64,000 nucleotides of DNA, taken from the NCBI RefSeq assembly GCF_002735905.1, contig NZ_PEBD01000010.1:248001-312000 (forward strand). Reading direction: 5' to 3'. Source of the DNA: Williamsia muralis (GTDB lineage Bacteria > Actinomycetota > Actinomycetes > Mycobacteriales > Mycobacteriaceae). This document shows, piece by piece, positions 17,166 through 25,634 of the stretch. Both the position numbers and the translations under genes were made by a program. Under the pieces are notes generated by a model that was not told the DNA's origin, did not search any database, and saw only the letters and a list, made by a program, of their open reading frames with translations. How positions within the stretch are numbered: position 1 is the stretch's first letter; every line of letters begins with the position of its first letter.

Positions 17166-18545
17166 ATGCCTTTGATGCCGATCACCGAATCGATGTTCTT
17201 GCTGGCCGAAACGCGTGAGCATCCGATGCACGTCGGTGGACTACAGCTGTTTGTACCGCCAGAAGGCGAGGCCGAGGATTTCGGCGAGTTCGTTTACGAA
17301 ACCTTTTGCAAACAGACTGATGTGGCGCGTCTGTTCCGCAAACGACCCGCTTCGCCCGTGAACGTGATGGGCACCCTGCGGTGGACTCACGACAAAGAGC
17401 TCGACTTCGACTACCACGTGAGACGCGCGGTGTTGCCGCGTCCCGGCCGTATCCGTGAACTGCTCAAATACGTGTCTGCGCAACACGGTGGCCTGATGGA
17501 CCGGCACAGGCCGATGTGGGAGGTCCACGTCATCGAAGGTCTCGCCGATGGCCGGCTCGCGCTCTACACCAAGGTGCATCACTCTCTGGTCGACGGGGTT
17601 TCGGCGTTACGACTGCTCGAGCGGGCGCTCAGTACCGACCCAGAGGACCGCAGCGGCAAGGCGCCGTGGGACCCGGCGCTGTTCCGCCGGCCGAAGAAGG
17701 ACGGCGGATCCCGTGGGTCGATGAACCCGCTGCATCTGGTGTCCGACGGCGTGAAGCTCGCCGGTGACATCGCGAGTCTCGCCCCGGCGGGTCTGCGAAT
17801 CGGCATGCACGGACTGCGTGATCCGAACCTGGTGTTGCCGACCGGGGCGCCCAAGACGATGTTGAACGTGCCGATCGGCGGGGCTCGACGATTCGCCGCC
17901 CAGCAGTGGCCGAAGACCCGGATACGTTCGGTGGCAAAGATTCTCGAGATCTCTACCAACGACGTCATCATCGCGATGTGTGCTGGTGCCTTGCGGTCGT
18001 ACCTCCTCGACCGGAACGCGCTGCCCAGCGCGCCCCTGATCGCGATGGTTCCGGTGTCGATGCGCGAGGCCGGCGCGGATTATTCGGAGGGCAACGCTGT
18101 CACCACGATGCTCTGCAACCTCGGCACCAACGAGTCCGATCCCGCCCGACGGCTGGCCGTGGTGACGGGATCGACGCGGCAGGGCAAACGGATGATCAAG
18201 GACCTCACGCCGATGCAGGCGCTGGGGTTCGGTGGTGTGACCATGGCACCGCTGCTGTTCTCCACGGTTCCCGGATTCGTTCGTTACACGCCCCCGCCGT
18301 TCAACATCGTCATCTCCAACGTGCCGGGATCGTCGCGGCGGTTGTACTGGAACGGGGCCCGCCTGGACGGGGTGTATCCGGTGTCGATCGCATTGGACGG
18401 GCAGGCCCTGAACATCACCGTCACCATGACGGCAGGGAAGGTGAACTTCGGGCTGATCGGTGCCCGCAGCTCCATCCCTCACCTGCAGAGATTGCTGACC
18501 CATCTCGAGAACGCGCTGGTGGAGCTGGAGAAGCTGGGTGGCTGA
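17166..18545 (+). CDS. WS/DGAT wax-ester synthase / diacylglycerol acyltransferase
   Basis: Acyl-CoA-dependent O-acyltransferase that makes triacylglycerol or wax esters at the inner membrane/lipid body surface. The 459-residue length is normal. The catalytic HHxxxDG motif appears as VHHSLVDGVSA at about residue 138, and later family segments NDVIIAMCAGALRSYL and PPFNIVISNVPGS are present, as is the N-terminal MHVGGLQLF motif. GTG of the next gene starts eight bases before this stop, so a gamma-glutamyltransferase is coupled to it. Confidence 0.94.
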   Translation: MPLMPITESMFLLAETREHPMHVGGLQLFVPPEGEAEDFGEFVYETFCKQTDVARLFRKRPASPVNVMGTLRWTHDKELDFDYHVRRAVLPRPGRIRELLKYVSAQHGGLMDRHRPMWEVHVIEGLADGRLALYTKVHHSLVDGVSALRLLERALSTDPEDRSGKAPWDPALFRRPKKDGGSRGSMNPLHLVSDGVKLAGDIASLAPAGLRIGMHGLRDPNLVLPTGAPKTMLNVPIGGARRFAAQQWPKTRIRSVAKILEISTNDVIIAMCAGALRSYLLDRNALPSAPLIAMVPVSMREAGADYSEGNAVTTMLCNLGTNESDPARRLAVVTGSTRQGKRMIKDLTPMQALGFGGVTMAPLLFSTVPGFVRYTPPPFNIVISNVPGSSRRLYWNGARLDGVYPVSIALDGQALNITVTMTAGKVNFGLIGARSSIPHLQRLLTHLENALVELEKLGG

Positions 18546-20478
18546 ACGGATTCGGCGTTCCCGTCGTCGCCTGACGTGTGTCGGCGCGGCCGTGATCATC
18601 GGGATGTCGATGGTGGTGTCGTGTTCCAACGAGGAAGCGGCAACCGATGTGTGCGCGATCCCGTCGGGCCCGAACGGTGGCACGGCCGCACCTGCTGCGA
18701 CGGCGGCAACCCCCGACACCACCGAGAACCTGTCGACGAATCCTGAGGTGGCGACGGGATATCGCTCGAACATGACTGCGGTGCAGACCACTTCGTTCGC
18801 GGCGGCCACGGCCAACCCGCTCGCGACCCAGGCTGCGTGCGAAGTTCTCGCAGACGGTGGCGACGCCGCCGATGCCCTGGTCGCCGCGCAGATGGTGTTG
18901 GGCCTGGTCGAACCGCAGAGCTCAGGGATCGGCGGAGGTGCGTTCGCGCTGTACTACGACGCGGACGACCGGTCGGTGCAGGCATTCGACGGCCGCGAGG
19001 TTGCCCCGGCCGCGGCGACCGAGAACTATCTGCGATGGATCGATGACGCCAACCGGACCGAGCCCGTACCCGACGCGCGCGCGAGTGGCCGGTCCATCGG
19101 TGTGCCCGGCGTCCTGCGGATGCTCGAGATGATGCAGTCCGAGCACGGAAATGCAGAGTGGCGCAGCCTGTTCGAGCCCGCTGTCGCGCTTGCGGACGAC
19201 GGGTTTTCGATCAGCCCCCGGCTGGCAGCCGCAATCGGCGACTCGGCCACGGATCTCGGCGCGGACCCCGATGCGAGAAGTTACTTCCTGCGACCCGACG
19301 GTTCGCCGAAACCTGCGGGGGAGACGCTCACCAACCCGGCGTACTCGAAGACGCTGGGCGCCATCGCATCCGGCGGTGCGGAGGCGTTCTACAGCGGCGA
19401 CATCGCGCAAGCGATCGTCGCCGAAGCAGGGTCGACGGCGAACGGGATGACCCCATCGCAGATGACGGTCACCGACCTGGCGAACTACGAGGCCAAGGTG
19501 CGCGAGCCGCTCTGCGTGCCGTATCGGGACAACCAGGTCTGCGGCATGCCCACACCATCGTCCGGTGGGATCGCGGTGGCCTCGACACTCGGGATCCTGT
19601 CGAACTTCCCGATGGATCAGTATCCGCCGACCACTCTCGATCTCAACGGCGGCAAGCCCTCGGTCAACGGCGTGCACCTGATCTCTGAGGCGGAGCGGCT
19701 TGCCTATGCCGACCGGGACAAGTATGTCGCCGACTCCGATTTCGTGCCCTTGCCCGGTGGTAGTTCCGAGGCGTTGCTCGACCCCGTCTACCTCAAAGGC
19801 CGCGGCGCACTGATCAATCCCGACCGGTCGATGGGTACGGCAACAGCCGGGACATTCGACACCGGCCCGAAGGGCTGGTTCGCCGGAGTGGAACACGGCA
19901 CCAGCCACATCTCTGTCGTCGACTCCGAGGGCGACGCGGCGTCGATGACAACAACCGTCGAGTCGTCGTTCGGGTCGTTCCACATGGTCGACGGTTTTTT
20001 GCTCAACAACCAGATGACCGACTTCTCCGCCGAACCCACCGACCCTCAGGGCGCGCCACTGGCCAACCGGGTCGAGCCAGGCAAACGACCACGCAGTTCC
20101 ATGGCCCCGACGCTGGTCTTCGAGGCCGCCGACGACGGTCTCGGGCAGCTGAAGATGGTGGTCGGTTCTCCCGGCGGCTCGGTGATCATCCAGTTCGTCG
20201 TGAAAACCCTGGTGGGACTCATCGATTGGGGCATGGATCCCCAGCAGGCGGTCTCGATGGTCGACTTCGGAGCCGCGAACTCGCCGAAGACCAATGTGGG
20301 TGGGGAGCACCCGAACATCTCGGGGCCCGACGATCCTCTGGTGACGGGGTTGCAGAACCTGGGTCACACCGTTGAACTCGCCGATCAGTCCAGCGGTCTG
20401 AGCGCACTCCTGCGAACGGAGACGGGATGGTCGGGTGGCGCGGATCCCCGACGTGAGGGAATCGTCCTCGGCGACTGA
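18538..20478 (+). CDS. ggt: Gamma-glutamyltransferase lipoprotein
   Basis: Ntn hydrolase that hydrolyses or transfers gamma-glutamyl groups from glutathione-like substrates. The 646-residue precursor has an Arg-rich N-terminus, a hydrophobic segment and lipobox VVSC with Cys29, so it should be anchored outside the membrane. The autocleavage nucleophile is Thr455 in HGTSHISVVDSEGDA, followed by SSFGSF. NNQMTDF and GSPGGSVIIQ are also conserved. Actinomycetes make mycothiol rather than glutathione, so the substrate may be external glutathione or another gamma-glutamyl compound. Start is GTG 18538, overlapping the acyltransferase gene. Confidence 0.93.
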   Translation: MAERIRRSRRRLTCVGAAVIIGMSMVVSCSNEEAATDVCAIPSGPNGGTAAPAATAATPDTTENLSTNPEVATGYRSNMTAVQTTSFAAATANPLATQAACEVLADGGDAADALVAAQMVLGLVEPQSSGIGGGAFALYYDADDRSVQAFDGREVAPAAATENYLRWIDDANRTEPVPDARASGRSIGVPGVLRMLEMMQSEHGNAEWRSLFEPAVALADDGFSISPRLAAAIGDSATDLGADPDARSYFLRPDGSPKPAGETLTNPAYSKTLGAIASGGAEAFYSGDIAQAIVAEAGSTANGMTPSQMTVTDLANYEAKVREPLCVPYRDNQVCGMPTPSSGGIAVASTLGILSNFPMDQYPPTTLDLNGGKPSVNGVHLISEAERLAYADRDKYVADSDFVPLPGGSSEALLDPVYLKGRGALINPDRSMGTATAGTFDTGPKGWFAGVEHGTSHISVVDSEGDAASMTTTVESSFGSFHMVDGFLLNNQMTDFSAEPTDPQGAPLANRVEPGKRPRSSMAPTLVFEAADDGLGQLKMVVGSPGGSVIIQFVVKTLVGLIDWGMDPQQAVSMVDFGAANSPKTNVGGEHPNISGPDDPLVTGLQNLGHTVELADQSSGLSALLRTETGWSGGADPRREGIVLGD

Positions 20479-20492
20479 CCGTTGAACATCCC

Positions 20493-21443
20493 ATGTCACG
20501 TATCGGAAGTTCTGACCTGGACGTCTACCCGCTCAACCTCGGTGGCAACACCTTCGGCTGGACCAGCGACGCGGCCGAGTCGTTCGCGGTGCTCGATGCG
20601 TTCGTGTCCGCCGGCGGCAACTTCATCGACACCTCCGACAGCTATATGGCGTCGGCGCCCGGGAACGTCGGCGGAGAGTCGGAGACGATTCTCGGCGAAT
20701 GGTTCACCAAACGTGGCCGGCGCGACGACATCGTCCTGGCCACCAAGGTGAGCCGTCACCCCGAGTTCCTGGGCCTGGCACCCGACAACATCGCGCGTGC
20801 GGCCGAGGCATCGTTGCGGCGCCTGAAGACCGACCACATCGACTTGTACTACGCGCACTACGACGACCCGGATGTGCCGCTGGCCGACACCCTCGGTGCT
20901 TTCGACGCCCTGGTGAAGGCGGGGAAGGTGCGCCACGTCGGTATCTCGAACTATTCAGCCGCGCGGATCCAGGAGTGGATCGAGGTGGCCGAGGCCAACC
21001 GGTTCGCCAAACCGGTTGCCCTGCAGCCTCATTACAGCCTGGTGGCACGGCAACCGTTCGAGGACGAACTACGTCCGCTCGCCGAGAAGTTCGACCTCGG
21101 CGTATTCCCGTACTGGGCTTTGGCGAGCGGGTTCCTCACCGGCAAGTACCGCACCGCGGCAGATGTCGCAGGCGTCGCGCGCAGCAAGATCGTCGAACGG
21201 TACTTCAGCCCCGAAGGGCTGGCGGTGGTCGATGAGCTCGATCGCATCGCCCGATCTCGCGGCGTGCAGATCGCGACCGTCGCCCTGGCATGGACCCGTC
21301 AGCAGCCGACAGTGGTTGCCCCGATCGTCAGCGCCAGGTCACCCGAGCAGCTCGAAGCTCTGCTCGGGTCGGTCGACCTGACGCTGACCGTCGACGAACT
21401 GGCCCGACTCGATGACGTCAGTAGTCGTCGTCGCCGTAGATGA
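20493..21443 (+). CDS. Aldo/keto reductase
   Basis: NADPH-dependent carbonyl reductase with TIM-barrel fold, 316 residues. The catalytic tetrad can be located: Asp/Tyr in FIDTSDSYMA, Lys in VLATKVSRH and His in LYYAHYDDPD. The strand VALQPHYSLV and the GFLTGKYR loop are typical of the AKR general family. The last residues, SSRRRRR, are encoded in a 26-base stretch that overlaps the 3' end of the convergent alcohol dehydrogenase, so the basic tail may be a by-product of the overlap. Confidence 0.93.
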   Translation: MSRIGSSDLDVYPLNLGGNTFGWTSDAAESFAVLDAFVSAGGNFIDTSDSYMASAPGNVGGESETILGEWFTKRGRRDDIVLATKVSRHPEFLGLAPDNIARAAEASLRRLKTDHIDLYYAHYDDPDVPLADTLGAFDALVKAGKVRHVGISNYSAARIQEWIEVAEANRFAKPVALQPHYSLVARQPFEDELRPLAEKFDLGVFPYWALASGFLTGKYRTAADVAGVARSKIVERYFSPEGLAVVDELDRIARSRGVQIATVALAWTRQQPTVVAPIVSARSPEQLEALLGSVDLTLTVDELARLDDVSSRRRRR

Positions 21444-22545
21444 TGACGCCGCGGAGGTTCTTGCCCTCGGCCATGTCGCGGTAGCCCTGGTTGATGTCCT
21501 CGAGCTTGTAGGTGGTGGTCACCAGCTCATCGAGCTTGAGGGCGCCGCTGCGGTACAGATTGAGCAGCTTCGGGATCTGCGTGCGGGGACCGACACCACC
21601 GAAGATCGCGCCCTGGACCCGCTTCTGCAACAGGGTGAGTTCGAACAGGTTGAGGTCGGTGGCGACCTGGTCGTACGGTCCCATTGCGGTGACGATGACC
21701 TGGCCGCCCTTGCCGGTGAGGGACAGGCCCTGCTGGACGTACTCGCCCCTGACCACACCCATGGTGAGGATGACCGTGTTGGCCATGGCGCCCCAGGTGA
21801 GGTCGGCGATGTCGGCGGCGGCTTCTTCCATCGACGCGTAGGTGTGGGTGGCGCCGAAGTCCAGCGCGGTCTTCCGTTTGTCCTCCACCGGGTCGATCGC
21901 CACGATGAACCGCGCGCCTGCGTGGGCGGCACCCTGGACGGAGTTGATGCCCACGCCGCCGATGCCGGCAACCACGACGGTGTCGCCGGGCCGCGTGTTA
22001 CCGATGTCGACTGCTGATCCCCAGCCCGTGGAGACACCACAACCGAGCAAGGCTGCCTTGTCGAGGGGGATGTCTTTTTCGATCTTCACGACCGACGCCT
22101 GGTGAACCGTGACGTAGGGGGCAAAGGTGCCCAGCAGGCACATCTGGACCACGGGAGCGCCGTCTTTGGTGACGCGGAAGGTGCCGTCGGAGATCGCCTG
22201 GCCGGTGAGCAAGCCGGCACCGAGGTCGCAGATGTTCTGCAGTCCCTTGGCGCACGACGGACACGTGCCGCAGGCGGGGATGAACGCGAGCACGACGTGG
22301 TCACCCTCTTCGAGGCCGGACACCCCTGGCCCGACCTTGGTGATGACGCCGGCGCCCTCGTGGCCGCCGAGGACCGGAAGGATCGGGATCGGACTGGACC
22401 CGTCGACGACGTGGGCGTCGGAATGGCAGAGCCCGGATGCGGCCAGGCGTACCTGGACCTCTCCGGCGACCGGGTCACCGAGATCGATCTCATCGATCTT
22501 CCAGTCGGTGTTCAACTCGGTCAGGATTGCGGCCTTGGTTTTCAT
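21418..22545 (-). CDS. Zinc alcohol dehydrogenase, NDMA-dependent type
   Basis: Medium-chain dehydrogenase of 375 residues. Catalytic zinc ligands are in SGLCHSDAH and GGHEGAGV; the structural zinc lobe is CGTCPSCAKGLQNIC. The cofactor loop is VVAGIGGVGINSVQGA with acidic AIDPV, so NAD(H) is expected. The sequence fits the actinobacterial NDMA-dependent alcohol dehydrogenases with tightly held cofactor, which in mycobacteria can use the mycofactocin redox carrier. I saw no mycofactocin genes in this window. ATG 22545 (MKTKAAIL) marks the domain start; the 17 residues before it are not conserved-looking. Confidence 0.92.
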   Translation of the reverse strand: MKTKAAILTELNTDWKIDEIDLGDPVAGEVQVRLAASGLCHSDAHVVDGSSPIPILPVLGGHEGAGVITKVGPGVSGLEEGDHVVLAFIPACGTCPSCAKGLQNICDLGAGLLTGQAISDGTFRVTKDGAPVVQMCLLGTFAPYVTVHQASVVKIEKDIPLDKAALLGCGVSTGWGSAVDIGNTRPGDTVVVAGIGGVGINSVQGAAHAGARFIVAIDPVEDKRKTALDFGATHTYASMEEAAADIADLTWGAMANTVILTMGVVRGEYVQQGLSLTGKGGQVIVTAMGPYDQVATDLNLFELTLLQKRVQGAIFGGVGPRTQIPKLLNLYRSGALKLDELVTTTYKLEDINQGYRDMAEGKNLRGVIIYGDDDY

Positions 22546-22732
22546 CGCGGTGACTCTCTGCTCGCGGCCTGGCACTGTGACCCAGTCCCTGACCATGCAC
22601 TTGCTGTGACCTATGCCACCTTACTGATGAATCAAGCTGAGTGCCGCGAATCCGTCAGAACCGGAAACGCCTGTGGTCAGTTTCATGGCCGACCGGGCTG
22701 AGAGCACCACGAAACAACCTGTTAGTCCCGGC

Positions 22733-22750
22733 GTGACCATTTCGAAATGG
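22733..22750. promoter_or_regulatory. Perfect 14-bp palindrome overlapping a GlnR-like half site
   Basis: CCATTTCGAAATGG (22737-22750) is a perfect palindrome. Read as a GlnR site it gives GTGAC, six bases, GAAAT, one mismatch from the GTnAC-N6-GAAAC consensus. A nitrogen-starvation cluster starts 109 bases downstream, which makes GlnR plausible, but a single site with one mismatch could be chance. Confidence 0.45.
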
Positions 22751-22805
22751 ATCGGGCCTGTACTTGGTCCAAGGCCGAACGCAGCACATCGACGTGCCGC
22801 GCGCC

Positions 22806-22833
22806 TTGTGAAACCCAAGTCCCGCACTACCTT
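22806..22833 (+). promoter_or_regulatory. Candidate promoter of the Nit1C-like cluster
   Basis: TTGTGA (22806-22811), 16-base spacer, TACCTT (22828-22833). This would start RNA near 22840, about 18 bases before the ATG at 22859, which has AGGAG in between. Confidence 0.5.
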
Positions 22834-22858
22834 TGATCACACAATGTCAGGAGACATC

Positions 22859-23383
22859 ATGTCCGATATCGATCAGTTGATTGCCGAGAATATCAAGAAG
22901 TCTTTGGCTGAGATCCCGCATCCGTCGTTGCCGAAGGGCAGCAACATCTATGGGGGGACGAAGTTGTTCCCGGATTATCAGGCTGAGGGTGGGGAGTCCT
23001 ATTTCACGTTGGTTCATGGGATTGCGCATGAGTCGTCGGTGAGTTTTGTGGCGGTGTTGCAGGCGACGCGGGCGTTGCGTAAGGGGTTTGAGTCGGCGTT
23101 GTATTTCTATGGTCCTGGCGCGATCAACTGCCTGGCCACGCGCGGTTTCCCGACGACGGGCGATTCGGGTTTTCCGGGCGAGCAGAACATCAATGATTCG
23201 TTGGGGACGTTCATCGGTGAGGGTGGGACGGTGTATTGCTGTCGGTTCGGTTTGGCACTTCATGGTGGCCGTGAGGAAGATCTGATCGAGGGTGTGATCC
23301 CGGCTCATCCGCTTGATGTGCAGGATGCGTTGATTCATTACGCCCGTAAGGGTGCCATCATCAACTCCACGTACATGGTCTGA
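22859..23383 (+). CDS. MSMEG_0572/Sll0783-family nitrogen-starvation response protein (NitB-like)
   Basis: A 174-residue protein of unknown activity that marks Nit1C-type clusters linked to nitrile/cyanide assimilation. Recognised by SLAEIPHPSLPKGSNIYGG, DYQAEGGESYFTLVHGIAH, YFYGPGAINCLATRGFP and GGREEDLIEGVIPAHPLDVQD. ATG 22859 follows AGGAG by five bases; ATG 22844 is in frame but lacks a ribosome site. Codon use is unlike the neighbours: G- and T-ending codons dominate 22920-23110 and all six Leu codons there are TTG, suggesting transfer from another genome or recent replacement. Ten bases separate it from the nitrilase gene. Confidence 0.9.
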   Translation: MSDIDQLIAENIKKSLAEIPHPSLPKGSNIYGGTKLFPDYQAEGGESYFTLVHGIAHESSVSFVAVLQATRALRKGFESALYFYGPGAINCLATRGFPTTGDSGFPGEQNINDSLGTFIGEGGTVYCCRFGLALHGGREEDLIEGVIPAHPLDVQDALIHYARKGAIINSTYMV

Positions 23384-23393
23384 GGACGCCGAA

Positions 23394-24293
23394 ATGACCA
23401 TCCTCGCAGGCGTTTCCGCGAACTTCACCCGCAATCTCGACCAGAACTACGCGCTGATCGCCACGCTCGCCGACCAGGCCCGGCAGCAAGGCGTCGACTT
23501 TCTGGCCCTGCCCGAGGCGGCGATCGGCGGTTACCTGTCGTCGTTGGGCAATCACGGCGACACCGTCAAGAACACCAATCGATCACTGCCGCCGGCGATC
23601 TCGGTGGACGGGCCCGAGCTGCAGAAGGTGCAGAGCATCGTCGGCGACCTCGTGGTGGCGATCGGTTTCTGCGAGCTGGCAGACGACGGAGAGACGCGGT
23701 ACAACGCCGCGGCGCTACTCGATGGTGGTCAGATCTACGGCACCTACCGCAAGGTGCATCAGCCACTCGGCGAGAACATGTCGTACTCCGCCGGAGACGG
23801 CTATCCCGTTTTCGAGACGCCGGTAGGCCGTATCGGGTTGCAGATCTGTTACGACAAGGCATTTCCCGAAGCCGCACGCGTGATGGCGCTCGACGGTGCC
23901 GAGATCATCGCAAGTCTGTCGGCCTGGCCGGCCGCCCGTACCGCTCGCGCCGACAACCTGCAGGAGGACCGGTGGACCTACCGGTTCAACCAATTCGACA
24001 TCGCCCGCGCCCTGGACAACCAGGTGTTCTGGGTGGCGTCCAACCAATCGGGCACGTTCGGGTCTCTCGACTACGTGGGTAACGCCAAGGTGGTCGACCC
24101 CGGCGGGAACATCCTGGCGACCACTCTGCTCGGCAGCGGCATGGCGGTGGCCGAAGTGGACATCACCGCCGCGTTCGAGCAGATGCGGGGCGGTATGTTC
24201 CATCTCCGTGATCGTCGACCGGACGTGTACTCCCGGGTGACCGAACTCGACGAAGCCCGCACCGCGACCTGGCGGGAGTTGGCACATGCCTGA
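23394..24293 (+). CDS. Nitrilase / carbon-nitrogen hydrolase
   Basis: Thiol hydrolase that acts on nitriles, amides or related C-N bonds, 299 residues. The triad is clear: Glu41 in LALPEAAIGG, Lys120 in GTYRKVHQP and Cys152 in GLQICYDKAFPE. The KVHQP and CYDKAFPE forms are closer to amidases/N-carbamoyl hydrolases than to classical CWE-type nitrilases (usual sequence CWEHLQP), so activity on a true nitrile needs testing. GAGGA lies 7-8 bases before ATG 23394. Its last eight bases overlap the flavoprotein gene, confirming one operon. Confidence 0.92.
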   Translation: MTILAGVSANFTRNLDQNYALIATLADQARQQGVDFLALPEAAIGGYLSSLGNHGDTVKNTNRSLPPAISVDGPELQKVQSIVGDLVVAIGFCELADDGETRYNAAALLDGGQIYGTYRKVHQPLGENMSYSAGDGYPVFETPVGRIGLQICYDKAFPEAARVMALDGAEIIASLSAWPAARTARADNLQEDRWTYRFNQFDIARALDNQVFWVASNQSGTFGSLDYVGNAKVVDPGGNILATTLLGSGMAVAEVDITAAFEQMRGGMFHLRDRRPDVYSRVTELDEARTATWRELAHA

Positions 24294-25593
24294 GGCAGCA
24301 AAACACATTCCGGTGGTCATCGTCGGCGGTGGGCAGGCCGGTCTGTCGGTCAGCTGGTATCTGGGGCGCCAAGACATCGAGCACCTCGTCGTCGAGGCCA
24401 AGACCCCCGTGCACGCATGGTCCGACACCCGCTGGGACAACTTCACGCTTGTGACACCCAACTGGCACTGCCGACTTCCGGGCTGCACGTATGCGGGTTC
24501 GGATCCTGATGGCTTCATGAAGCGTGACGAGGTGGTCGAGTGGCTGACCGGCTGGCTCGACACCTTCAGTCCTCCGCTGCGCATCAACACCAGGGTGACC
24601 CGGCTTCGTAAGGCCCACGGCGGCGGTTTCGAGCTGACCCTGTTGTCGGAGGCCGGATCGGAGACTGTGACGTGCGACGACGTGGTGGTCGCGACCGGCG
24701 GATACCCCGTCCCGGTGGTGCCGCCGTACGCTCCATCTCTGAACCCCGCTGTGGTGCAGCTCCATTCGGAGGAATACCGCAATCCCGAGCAACTTCCCGA
24801 CGGCTCCGTACTGGTTGTGGGCACCGGCCAATCCGGCGCGCAGATAGCGGAAGACCTGCACCTGGCCGGGCGTCAGGTTCATCTGGCGATGGGCAAGGCG
24901 CCGCGCGTTGCGCGCTTCTACCGCGGCCGGGACTGCATGACATGGCTCGCCGATATGGGCGTCTACGACATCGGAGTGCAGGAGTATCCCGGCGGCCAGG
25001 CCGCGCGCGAGAAGACCAATCACTACGTCACCGGCCGCGATGGTGGCCGCGACATCGACCTGCGCGAGTTCGCCCTGCAGGGCATGAAGTTGTACGGGCT
25101 GCTGGAGAACGGCAAAGACGCAATGCTGGAGTTCGCGCCGACCCTTCGTGCATCACTCGATTCGGCTGACGCCGTGTACAACTCGATCTGCCAGGACATC
25201 GATCGGCACATCGAACGCGAGGGCATCGACGCACCGCCGGCGACTCGGTACGAGCCGGTGTGGGAACCGGACTCCGAGCCCGCCTCGCTCGATCTGACCG
25301 AGGCGGGTGTCACCAGCATCATCTGGGCGATCGGCTACCGGCCCGACTACCGGTGGATAGAGGCCAGCGTGTTCGACGGTGCCGGCCGCCCGATGCAGAC
25401 GCGGGGGATCACCGCCGTTCCGGGGCTCTCGTTCATCGGATTGCCGTGGATGTACACGTGGGGTTCGGGTCGGTTCCACGGGATCGACCGAGATGCGGCG
25501 CATGTCGCCGCCGCGATCATCGACCGGACCCGTCCCGACACGAACGGCAGCCGGCCGGTGACCGACGGGGCAACACTCGCCACCACACCCTGA
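24286..25593 (+). CDS. MSMEG_0569-type FAD-dependent oxidoreductase (NitH-like)
   Basis: Flavoprotein monooxygenase-like enzyme of 435 residues. FAD motif VVIVGGGQAGLSVSWYLG, NADPH motif VLVVGTGQSGAQIAEDL and the closing GLSFIGLPWMYTWGSGRFHGI region match the family found in Nit1C clusters, where it is thought to oxidise an intermediate of nitrile or cyanide nitrogen assimilation. It starts at ATG 24286 inside the nitrilase gene. The radical-SAM, acetyltransferase and AIR-synthase-like genes usual in full clusters are absent from both sides here. Confidence 0.9.
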   Translation: MPEAAKHIPVVIVGGGQAGLSVSWYLGRQDIEHLVVEAKTPVHAWSDTRWDNFTLVTPNWHCRLPGCTYAGSDPDGFMKRDEVVEWLTGWLDTFSPPLRINTRVTRLRKAHGGGFELTLLSEAGSETVTCDDVVVATGGYPVPVVPPYAPSLNPAVVQLHSEEYRNPEQLPDGSVLVVGTGQSGAQIAEDLHLAGRQVHLAMGKAPRVARFYRGRDCMTWLADMGVYDIGVQEYPGGQAAREKTNHYVTGRDGGRDIDLREFALQGMKLYGLLENGKDAMLEFAPTLRASLDSADAVYNSICQDIDRHIEREGIDAPPATRYEPVWEPDSEPASLDLTEAGVTSIIWAIGYRPDYRWIEASVFDGAGRPMQTRGITAVPGLSFIGLPWMYTWGSGRFHGIDRDAAHVAAAIIDRTRPDTNGSRPVTDGATLATTP

Positions 25594-25634
25594 CGGTTGC
25601 TGTGGCCGACGCAGCGATGTGCGACCGTTGACGG

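Larger units (their letters stand above)
22546..22858. other. 313-base divergent intergenic region ahead of the Nit1C-like cluster
   Basis: Contains a candidate operator (22733-22750), an 11-base palindrome CTTGGTCCAAG at 22763-22773 and the likely promoter at 22806-22833. I see no further gene. Base composition is less GC-rich than the neighbouring genes. Confidence 0.7.
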
